Shown here one piece after another: positions 57,953 through 64,000 of a stretch of DNA of 64,000 nucleotides. A program made the position numbers and the translations under genes. Positions within the stretch are counted from its first letter, which is position 1, and each line of letters opens with the position of its first letter. Under the pieces are notes generated by a model. It made no database searches and had not been told where the DNA came from. It worked only from the letters and a program-made list of their open reading frames with translations. Source of the DNA: Micromonospora sp. WMMD961 (GTDB taxonomy: Bacteria > Actinomycetota > Actinomycetes > Mycobacteriales > Micromonosporaceae); NCBI RefSeq assembly GCF_029626145.1, contig NZ_JARUBJ010000002.1:4127501-4191500 (forward strand). The letters run 5' to 3'.

Positions 57953-58748
57953 CGTGGCGCAGGTAGCCGGCCACCGCCGCGTCCAACACCTCGGCACCCG
58001 GGCGCGCCCACACCTCGGCGGAGAAGACCTCCACCTCGATCGGGCCGACGTAACCGGCCGCGTCCACCGCCTCGCGCAGCCGGCGCAACTCGATGCACCC
58101 GTCGCCGGGCAGCGCCCGGCCGAGCAGCACCCCCTCCGGCAGTGGCGTCACCCAGTCGCAGACCTGGAACGCGGCGATCCACTCCCCGGCCCGCGCGATC
58201 TGCGCGTACACCGTGTCGTCCCACCAGACGTGGTACGCGTCCACGACCACGCCGACCACCGACGGGTCGAACCGCTCGGCGATGTCGAGCGCCTGGCCAA
58301 GGGTGGCGATCACGCAGCGGTCGGCGGCGAACATCGGGTGCAGCGGTTCGATCGCCAGCCGTACCCCGGCGGCCTCGGCGTGCGGGGCCAGCTCACCGAT
58401 CGCGTCGGCGACCCGCCGCCGGGCGCCGTCGATGTCCCGGCTGCCCGGCGGCAGCCCACCGGAGACCAGCACCAGTTCCGGGGCGCCCACTGTGGCCGCC
58501 TCCTCGATGGCCCGCAGGTTCTCCGCGCGCCAGTCGTCGGCCGAGAAGAAACCACCCCGGCACAGCGAGGTGACGGTGAGACCCGCGTCGCGGACCAGCT
58601 TCGCCGAGCGGGCCAACCCGTACTCGGCCACCGGCTCCCGCCACAACCCGATGCCCGGCACCCCGGCCGCGACGCAACCCGCCACCACCTCCGGCAGCGG
58701 CCAGCGCTGGGCGGTGGCCTGGTTGAACGAGAACCGTGCGAGGCTCAT
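57945..58748 (-). CDS. xylose-isomerase-like TIM barrel sugar isomerase/epimerase (267 aa)
   Basis: AP-endonuclease-2/xylose isomerase-like barrel: ARFSFNQATAQRWPLPEVV, LRAIEEAATVGAPELVLVSGG, GVRLAIEPLHPMF with a metal-binding Glu, VVGVVVDAYHVWWDD and YVGPIEVEVFS. I take ATG 58748 as the start. However, the reading frame continues upstream for 60 codons through the tandem repeat (three 20-residue units starting SARSEPVLRAPQSG) to a GTG at 58928, so an N-terminally extended form (327 aa) is possible. Part of the leftward catabolic operon. Confidence 0.88.
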   Translation of the reverse strand: MSLARFSFNQATAQRWPLPEVVAGCVAAGVPGIGLWREPVAEYGLARSAKLVRDAGLTVTSLCRGGFFSADDWRAENLRAIEEAATVGAPELVLVSGGLPPGSRDIDGARRRVADAIGELAPHAEAAGVRLAIEPLHPMFAADRCVIATLGQALDIAERFDPSVVGVVVDAYHVWWDDTVYAQIARAGEWIAAFQVCDWVTPLPEGVLLGRALPGDGCIELRRLREAVDAAGYVGPIEVEVFSAEVWARPGAEVLDAAVAGYLRHVV

Positions 58749-58928
58749 TGAGCTGGTCTTCGCTCCCGACTGCGGGGCTCGCAACACCGGCTCACTCCTC
58801 GCGCTCACTGGGCTGGTCTTCGCTCCCGACTGCGGGGCTCGCAACACCGGCTCACTCCTCGCGCTCACTGGGCTGTTCTTCGCTCCCGACTGCGGGGCTC
58901 GCAACACCGGCTCACTCCTCGCGCTCAC
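58749..58928 (-). repeat. tandem array of three 60-bp units in frame with the isomerase gene
   Basis: Three near-identical 60-bp units occupy exactly 180 bp between the DUF993 stop (58925-58927) and the isomerase ATG (58748). On the reverse strand each begins GTGAGC and encodes SARSEPVLRAPQSG followed by AKNSP, AKTSP or AKTSS. The first 42 bases of each unit are identical to the units at 32812-32991; the 3-prime part differs. The unit length being a multiple of three leaves the frame open into the isomerase. Confidence 0.92.
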
Positions 58929-60100
58929 TGGGCCACCCCGGCAACCGTGAAGAACGCCCGCGCCCGGGCCGCGGCCAGGTCGGCGTCCGGCAACAACCCG
59001 GCCGCGTCGGCCAGGGTGAGCAGGGTGGCCAGGTGCGCCGGAGACCGGCCGGACTGCGCGCCGCCGACCATGGTGAAGTGGTCCTGGTACCCGGCCAGCC
59101 AGGCCAGGAAAACGATCCCCGTCTTGTAGTGCCAGGTCGGGGCCGTGAACAGGTGCCGGGCCAGCGGCACGGTCGGCGCGAAGATCTCGTCGTACGCCGC
59201 CAGGTCCCCCCGGTCCAGTGCGGCGAACGCGGCGGCTGCGGCCGGCGCGATGGCCGCGAACACCCCGAGCAGAGCGTCGGAGTGCCCCACCTCGTCGCCC
59301 CGGATCAGCTCCGGGTAGTGGAAGTCGTCACCGGTGTAGAGGCGTACCCCGGCCGGAAGCCGGCGGCGCAACGCGACCTCCCGGTCGGCGTCCAGCAACG
59401 ACACCTTGATGCCGTCCACAGCCGACTGATGCGCCTTGATCAGCTCGACGACCGTGTCGGCGGCCAGGTCCAGGTCCACCGCACCCCAGTAGCCGGTCAA
59501 CGCCGGGTCGAACATCGGGCCCAGCCAGTGCAGCACCACCGGCTCGTCGGCGGCGCTCAGCAGCTCGTCGTACACCCGGAGGTAGTCTTGCGGGCCGCGC
59601 GCCGCGGCGGCCAGGTGCCGGCTGCACATCAGCACCGGGCGGGCGCCGGCTGCGCGGACGTCGCCGAGCTGTTCGAGGTACGCGGCGGTGACCGCCGCCA
59701 GGGTGGCCGGGCCGGTCGGCAACTGGTCCGTGCCGACCCCGGCGACGATCCGCCCGCCCACCGCGCGGGCCTCGGTGGCGCTGCGGCGGATCAGCTCCCG
59801 GGTGGCCGGGTAGTCCAGCCCCATCCCCCGCTGGGCGGTATCCATCGCCTCGGCGACCCCCAGCCCGTACGACCAGAGGTGTCGCCGGAAGGCGAGCGTG
59901 GTGTCCCAGTCCACCGCCGCCGGGGCACCCGGCACGTTCTCGGCCCTCGGGTCGGCGACCACGTGCGCGGCGGCGTACGCGATCCGGCTGGTCGCCGGCG
60001 CGGCCGGACGGGCGAAGCCGCCGCCTCCGGTGAGCCGGTGCCGCCGGCCGCCCGGCAGCACCACCTCGGCCGTCACCGGCGGCACCACCTCGGCCGTCAC
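58925..60100 (-). CDS. DUF993 (dihydrodipicolinate-synthase-like) family protein (391 aa)
   Basis: TIM-barrel-like protein annotated in databases as DUF993: SRIAYAAAHVVADPRAEN, WDTTLAFRRHLWSYGLGVAEAMDTAQRGMGLDY, GIKVSLLDADREVALRRRLP and GDDFHYPELIRGDEVGHSDALLG. A conserved lysine (GIKVSL) could form a Schiff base as in aldolases. No activity is established. GTG 60100 overlaps the stop of the oxidoreductase gene (GTGA), and its own stop overlaps the first repeat unit. Its operon position suggests an aldolase or lyase step. Confidence 0.88.
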   Translation of the reverse strand: MTAEVVPPVTAEVVLPGGRRHRLTGGGGFARPAAPATSRIAYAAAHVVADPRAENVPGAPAAVDWDTTLAFRRHLWSYGLGVAEAMDTAQRGMGLDYPATRELIRRSATEARAVGGRIVAGVGTDQLPTGPATLAAVTAAYLEQLGDVRAAGARPVLMCSRHLAAAARGPQDYLRVYDELLSAADEPVVLHWLGPMFDPALTGYWGAVDLDLAADTVVELIKAHQSAVDGIKVSLLDADREVALRRRLPAGVRLYTGDDFHYPELIRGDEVGHSDALLGVFAAIAPAAAAAFAALDRGDLAAYDEIFAPTVPLARHLFTAPTWHYKTGIVFLAWLAGYQDHFTMVGGAQSGRSPAHLATLLTLADAAGLLPDADLAAARARAFFTVAGVAQ

Positions 60101-61248
60101 GAGCGCAGCTCCGGCACCTCGACCCGACCGCCCTCGCGGGCGGAGCGCAGCCCCAGCTCGGCGAGCTGCACACCGCGCGCTCCGGCCAGAAAGTCCCAGC
60201 GGAACGGCTCGCCGGCCACCACGTGCCGCAGGAACGCCTCCCACTGCACCTTGAACCCGTTGTCGAACTCCTCGTTGTCGGGCACCTCGGCCCACTGGGT
60301 CCGGAAGTCCTCGGTGGCCGGCAGGTCCGGGTTCCACACCGGCTTCGGGGTGACCGCCCGGTGCTGCACCCGGCAGTTGCGCAGGCCGGCGATCGCGCTG
60401 CCCTCGGTGCCGTCGACCTGGAACTCCACCAGCTCGTCGCGGTACACCCGCACGGCCCAGGACGAGTTGATCTGGGCGATGATCCCGCCGTCGAGTTCGA
60501 ACACGGCGTACGCGGCGTCGTCGGCGGTGGCCGGATAGACCTGACCTGCCTCGTCGACACGCTCGGGCACGTGGGTGGCGGTCACGCAGGACACCGCCCG
60601 CACCCGGCCGAACAGCTCCTCCAGCACGTAGTGCCAGTGCGGGAACATGTCGACCACGATGCCGCCGCCGTCCTCGGCCCGGTAGTTCCACGACGGCCGT
60701 TGGGCGGGCTGCCAGTCACCCTCGAAGACCCAGTAGCCGAACTCGCCGCGCACCGAGAGGATCCGGCCGAAGAAGCCACCGTCGACGAGGCGCTTGAGCT
60801 TGCGCAGACCCGGCAGGAAGAGCTTGTCCTGTACGACGCCGGTGCGTACCCCGGCCGCGTCCGCCGCCCGGGCCAGGTCGAGCGCGGCGGCGGTGTCCTC
60901 GGCGAGGGGCTTCTCCGTGTAGACGTGCTTGCCGGCCTCGATGGCCTGCCGGATCGCCTTCTCCCGCTGCTGGGTGACCTGGGCGTCGAAGTAGATCTCG
61001 ACGTCGTCGCGGGTCAGCGCGGAGGTCAGGTCGGTCGTCCAGTCGGTGAGTCCGTGCCGCTCGGCGATCTCGCGGAGCTTCGTCTCGTTGCGCCCGACCA
61101 GGACCGGTTCCGGCCAGATGGTCGTGCCGTCGGCCAGCGTCACGCCGCCGGATTCGCGGATGGCCAGCAGCGAGCGGACGAGGTGCTGGCGGTAGCCCAT
61201 CCTTCCGGTCACACCGTTGACGATGATGCCGATCGACCTGCGGGTCAT
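60097..61248 (-). CDS. Gfo/Idh/MocA-family NAD-dependent oxidoreductase (383 aa)
   Basis: N-terminal Rossmann domain (SIGIIVNGVTGRMGYRQHLVRSL, then VLVGRNETKLREIAERHG) and the catalytic motif EKPLAEDTAAALDLARAA with the conserved lysine, followed by the C-terminal sheet domain (WNYRAEDGGGIVVDMFPHWHYVLEELFG). Probably oxidises a sugar or cyclitol hydroxyl to a keto group. ATG 61248 follows GGAAGGA. The downstream DUF993 and isomerase genes are coupled to it by overlaps, suggesting consecutive catabolic reactions. Confidence 0.92.
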   Translation of the reverse strand: MTRRSIGIIVNGVTGRMGYRQHLVRSLLAIRESGGVTLADGTTIWPEPVLVGRNETKLREIAERHGLTDWTTDLTSALTRDDVEIYFDAQVTQQREKAIRQAIEAGKHVYTEKPLAEDTAAALDLARAADAAGVRTGVVQDKLFLPGLRKLKRLVDGGFFGRILSVRGEFGYWVFEGDWQPAQRPSWNYRAEDGGGIVVDMFPHWHYVLEELFGRVRAVSCVTATHVPERVDEAGQVYPATADDAAYAVFELDGGIIAQINSSWAVRVYRDELVEFQVDGTEGSAIAGLRNCRVQHRAVTPKPVWNPDLPATEDFRTQWAEVPDNEEFDNGFKVQWEAFLRHVVAGEPFRWDFLAGARGVQLAELGLRSAREGGRVEVPELRS

Positions 61249-61286
61249 GGTGTTCCTTCCGTCGTGCTGGTCGTGCCGATCCGCGC

Positions 61287-62081
61287 TCAGTGGTTGGCGG
61301 CCGCGCTGCCGAGCAACCCACGCAGGTCGGTGGCGAGCCGGTCGAACCGGGGGTCCGACATCACCTGCGCGTAGTCGCGGTGCGCCGGCAGGTCGACCGG
61401 GAAGGTGCGGATGATCCGGCCGGGCCGCGCGCTCATCACCACGACCCGGGTGCCGAGGAAGACCGCCTCGGCGATGGAGTGGGTGACCAGCACGACAGTG
61501 GTGCCGGTCTCCCGCCAGATCCGGTGCAGTTCGGCGTTCATCTGCTCCCGGGTCAGCGCGTCCAGGGCGCCGAACGGCTCGTCCATGAGCAGCACCGGCG
61601 GGGAGTGCAGCAGCGCGCGGCAGAGCGCCACCCGCTGCTGCATGCCGCCGGACAACTCGTGTGGCAGTGCCTTCTCGAAGCCGGTCAGCCCGGTCATCTC
61701 GATCAGCTCGTCGGCGCGACGGGACGCCTGGGCCCGGTCCATGCCGCGCATCTCGGCCTGGAGCAGGATGTTCGCCCGGGCACCGCGCCACTCCAGCAGC
61801 GCGGCCTTCTGGAAGACGAAGCCGATGTCCTTCTGCGGGCCGCGCACCGGGCGTTGCAGCAGTGACACCGCGCCGCTGGTGGGCGTGACCAACCCAGCGA
61901 CGATCTTCAGCAGGGTGGACTTGCCGCAGCCGGACGGGCCGACGATCGTGACGAACTCACCGGGCTCGATGTCCAGCGACACGTCGTCCAGGGCGGTGGT
62001 CTGGGACCGCCGGGAGGTGAACCGTACGGTCACTCCGGACATCCCGATGGCGGTGCCGGTGGCTGCCGGCGCGGCGGTCAC
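61287..62081 (-). CDS. ABC importer ATP-binding protein, SsuB/TauB type (264 aa)
   Basis: Walker A VGPSGCGKSTLLKIVAG, Q-loop VFQKAALLEWR, signature LSGGMQQRVALCRAL, Walker B VLLMDEPFGALDALTREQM and H-loop VTHSIAEAVFLG, all typical of the nitrate/sulfonate/THI5-like importers. GTG 62081 lies five bases past the binding-protein stop. It pairs with the permease at 63114 to energise uptake of the operon substrate. Confidence 0.94.
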   Translation of the reverse strand: MTAAPAATGTAIGMSGVTVRFTSRRSQTTALDDVSLDIEPGEFVTIVGPSGCGKSTLLKIVAGLVTPTSGAVSLLQRPVRGPQKDIGFVFQKAALLEWRGARANILLQAEMRGMDRAQASRRADELIEMTGLTGFEKALPHELSGGMQQRVALCRALLHSPPVLLMDEPFGALDALTREQMNAELHRIWRETGTTVVLVTHSIAEAVFLGTRVVVMSARPGRIIRTFPVDLPAHRDYAQVMSDPRFDRLATDLRGLLGSAAANH

Positions 62082-62085
62082 CGGG

Positions 62086-63090
62086 TCACCCCTGTGCCGC
62101 GTACGACGAGTCCCAGTACGCGTTGGGCGCGCCGGGGTCCTTCAGCTCCGCGTAGCGGGACATCAGGTCGATGGTCTCGGTCCACTGGGCGTCGGTGTTC
62201 ACCCCGGGCGGCCCTTCGCCGCCGAGGAGCGGCAGGACGAGGGTGAGTTGCTTGGTGAGCACCTCGGGCGCCGGCTCGTTCTCGGCCAGCGCGGCCATCG
62301 CGGTCACCGCACCGGCCGGGTCGCGGGCGGCGTCGGCCCAGGACTTCTGGGTGGCCCGGACGAACTTGCGGGCCAGCTCCGGGTCCTTCTGCAGGGTCTG
62401 GGTGTTGGCGATCAGGCCGGTGCCGAGCAGGTTCATCCCGTAGTCGGCGAAGAGCAGGACGTCGACCGTCTTACCGGTCTTGCTCTCTATGGTGGGCGCC
62501 TGGTCGTGGAAGAAACCCATGATGGCGTCGACCTTGCCCTCGGCCAGGGCCGCGATCTTGCCGGCGGCGTCGACGTTGACGACCTTGACGTCGGTCTGCT
62601 TGAGGCCGTTCTTCTCCAGCCAGGCCGGGAAGGTCGCGTAGAGGGCGTCACCGGGAGTGCCCCCGACGGTCTTGCCCTTGAGGTCCGCCGGGGTCTTGAC
62701 GCCCTCCTCCGCGAAGAACTCCACCGAGGAGGGGCCCTTCTCCAGGTACGCGCCGAGGCTGCGCACCGGCATCCCGGCGGCCACCGACTTGAGCAGCACC
62801 GGGCTGTCGGCCCAGCCGAAGTCGGTCTGCTTCTGGGCGACCTGCTTGACCGTGTTGCCCGAGCCGTTGCCCGGCAGGATCTTCAGGTCGATGCCCTCGG
62901 CGGAGTAGTAGCCGTTCTGCAGGCCGTAGTAGAACGGCGCGTGCTCTCCGTAGGGCACCCAGTTCAGGGTGAGGGTGACCTGCTTCTTTCCGTCCGCGCC
63001 GGTCGTGCCGGCGGAGTCGTCCCCACCGCAGCCGGTGGCGGCGATCAGCAGGGCGGCGGTGACCAGGATGGTGGTGGCGGTGCGTTTCAT
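62086..63090 (-). CDS. ABC importer substrate-binding lipoprotein, NMT1/THI5-like (334 aa)
   Basis: Lipoprotein signal with lipobox AATGC (Cys near residue 20). Mature domain: VTLTLNWVPYGEHAPFYYGLQNGYYSAEGIDLKILPGNG is the NMT1/THI5/SsuA signature, followed by VKTPADLKGKTVGG and NLLGTGLIANTQTL. Relatives bind thiamine precursors, sulfonates or riboflavin; the ligand here is unknown. ATG 63090 has an ideal ribosome site (GGAGGCACC). Confidence 0.94.
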   Translation of the reverse strand: MKRTATTILVTAALLIAATGCGGDDSAGTTGADGKKQVTLTLNWVPYGEHAPFYYGLQNGYYSAEGIDLKILPGNGSGNTVKQVAQKQTDFGWADSPVLLKSVAAGMPVRSLGAYLEKGPSSVEFFAEEGVKTPADLKGKTVGGTPGDALYATFPAWLEKNGLKQTDVKVVNVDAAGKIAALAEGKVDAIMGFFHDQAPTIESKTGKTVDVLLFADYGMNLLGTGLIANTQTLQKDPELARKFVRATQKSWADAARDPAGAVTAMAALAENEPAPEVLTKQLTLVLPLLGGEGPPGVNTDAQWTETIDLMSRYAELKDPGAPNAYWDSSYAAQG

Positions 63091-63113
63091 CGGTGCCTCC
63101 GTGATGGGGTCGG

Positions 63114-64000
63114 TCAGGAGGTGGTCAGGGACACGCCGGCCCGGCGACTGGCGTGCCACGGGATGAGCAGTGCCTCGGCGATCTCGACCAGGACGAACAG
63201 GACGATGCCGATGGCGGACATCAGGATCAGGTCTGCGAACAGCAGCGGGGCGTCGAGGTTGCCGTTGGCCAGCAACAGGACGTAGCCGAGCCCTTCGCTG
63301 GCGCCGACGAACTCACCGACCACGGCGCCGACCACCGCGAGGGTGACCGCCACCTTGAGACCGGCCATGAGGTGCGGCAACGCGTTCGGGAAGCGGATCT
63401 TGCGGAAGGTGCGCCACGGCCCGGCCCCCATCGTGGCGGCCAGGTCGAGCAGTTCCGGGTCGGTGGAGCGCAGCCCGGCCACGCCGGAGATGACCACCGG
63501 GAAGAACGCGATGAGCACCGCGAGGATGATCTTCGGGGTGAGGCCGAGGCCGAACCAGACGACCAGCAGTGGCGCGATAGCGATCTTCGGGATGACCTGC
63601 GCGAACAGGACGATCGGGTAGAGCGCCTTGTCCAGGGTGCGGGAATAGGCGATGGCGACCGCTGTCGCCAGACCCAAGGCGGCGGCCAGCACGAAGCCGA
63701 GCACCGTCTCGTAGAGGGTGACCAGTGTGTGCCGCGCCAGCTCGGACCACTGCCCGGTCATCGTCTCCCAGACCTGGCCGGGTGTGGGCACCAGGTAGTT
63801 CGGGACGTACTCCTGGGCGGCCACGAACCACCAGGCGGCAAAGAGGACGGCGAGCACCAGCGCCGGACGCCAGAGCGAGTCGGCGAAGGCCGCCGCCCGC
63901 CGACCGAGCGTCGGCCGTGGTGGACGGCCACCACCGCGCGGCGGACCGGCCACCCGCGGCGGTATCGCCTCGTCCGCCGTGGTCGGGGTCGCGCGCTCGC
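63114..64000 (-). CDS. ABC importer permease, SsuC type (truncated by the window edge)
   Basis: Six hydrophobic helices and the EAA loop LDLAATMGAGPWRTFRKIRFPNALPHLMAGLKVA, the standard SsuC/TauC permease. GTG 63953 is a possible start, but it has no ribosome site and the frame stays open to the right edge (preceding residues ERATPTTADEAIPPR), so the real start is probably outside the window. First visible gene of the operon that continues with the binding protein, ATPase, Gfo/Idh, DUF993, isomerase and permease genes. Confidence 0.9.
   Translation of the reverse strand, partial: ERATPTTADEAIPPRVAGPPRGGGRPPRPTLGRRAAAFADSLWRPALVLAVLFAAWWFVAAQEYVPNYLVPTPGQVWETMTGQWSELARHTLVTLYETVLGFVLAAALGLATAVAIAYSRTLDKALYPIVLFAQVIPKIAIAPLLVVWFGLGLTPKIILAVLIAFFPVVISGVAGLRSTDPELLDLAATMGAGPWRTFRKIRFPNALPHLMAGLKVAVTLAVVGAVVGEFVGASEGLGYVLLLANGNLDAPLLFADLILMSAIGIVLFVLVEIAEALLIPWHASRRAGVSLTTS

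Noticed and set aside
1..64000. Biosynthetic gene cluster
   Set aside because: No polyketide, nonribosomal peptide, terpene or RiPP core genes are present; exporters and regulators alone do not support one.

Overview
The window is very GC-rich (clearly above 70 percent by eye), uses many GTG starts, and carries dense genes with four-base GTGA/ATGA stop-start overlaps. Together with the gene families present (ECF42 sigma factor with DGPF partner, ROK-controlled sugar import without its own ATPase, PF04672 methyltransferase, PaaX, smpB) this points to a chromosomal segment of a filamentous actinomycete, most likely Micromonospora or a close relative. I see no rRNA, tRNA, CRISPR array, transposase or phage gene.

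Layout. 1-2.7 kb: start of a membrane protein running off the left edge and three proteins of unknown function. 2.9-10.8 kb: an ABC-2 exporter with a divergent TetR regulator carrying an extra C-terminal helix-turn-helix, an ABC exporter with a divergent MarR regulator, and an AsnB-type amidotransferase translated through a 10-codon leader. 10.9-15.2 kb: a GCS2-type carboxylate-amine ligase, an ECF42 sigma factor with its DGPF partner, and an FAD amine oxidase. 15.4-24.3 kb: beta-glucan/beta-glucoside use, with a secreted discoidin/beta-helix protein, a ROK repressor, an ABC sugar importer and a GH1 beta-glucosidase. 24.4-30.3 kb: a TMEM175-like channel, then a molybdenum hydroxylase (PaoABC type) with a divergent MocA-like cofactor cytidylyltransferase, and an ArsR/SRPBCC pair. 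30.5-37.6 kb: Nudix hydrolase, a cNMP-domain histidine kinase coupled to a receiver/FAD-oxidoreductase fusion, a membrane alpha/beta hydrolase, and smpB. 37.7-40.8 kb: a MerR/TOBE regulator with modABC, which could feed molybdate to the PaoABC enzyme 10 kb away. 40.9-48.5 kb: small regulators, an ECF sigma factor, PaaX, a secreted hydrolase with a cellulose-binding domain, and a PP2C-like/methyltransferase cluster. 48.6-56.6 kb: a 1153-residue secreted ThuA/sorbosone-dehydrogenase/PKD/CBM6 protein, a GntR/AAA mini-locus, and a large secreted subtilase. 56.8-64 kb: a leftward catabolic operon (SsuABC/THI5-like importer, Gfo/Idh oxidoreductase, DUF993 protein, sugar isomerase, cytosine-permease-like transporter).

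The most unusual structure is a 59-60 bp tandem repeat found three times in a row at two loci 26 kb apart (32812-32991 and 58749-58928). Each array sits exactly at a GTGA stop-start junction inside an operon. At the first locus each 59 bp unit is a 20-codon mini-gene with its own ribosome site and overlapping GTGA ends. At the second locus 60 bp units read in frame into the downstream isomerase. Other cross-locus signals are a 15 bp motif shared, with one mismatch, between the TetR-controlled exporter promoter and the subtilase promoter, a set of AGCGCT-core LacI-type operators in front of three secreted-protein genes, and a recurrent TANNNT-6 bp-GTG/ATG pattern that suggests many leaderless transcripts.
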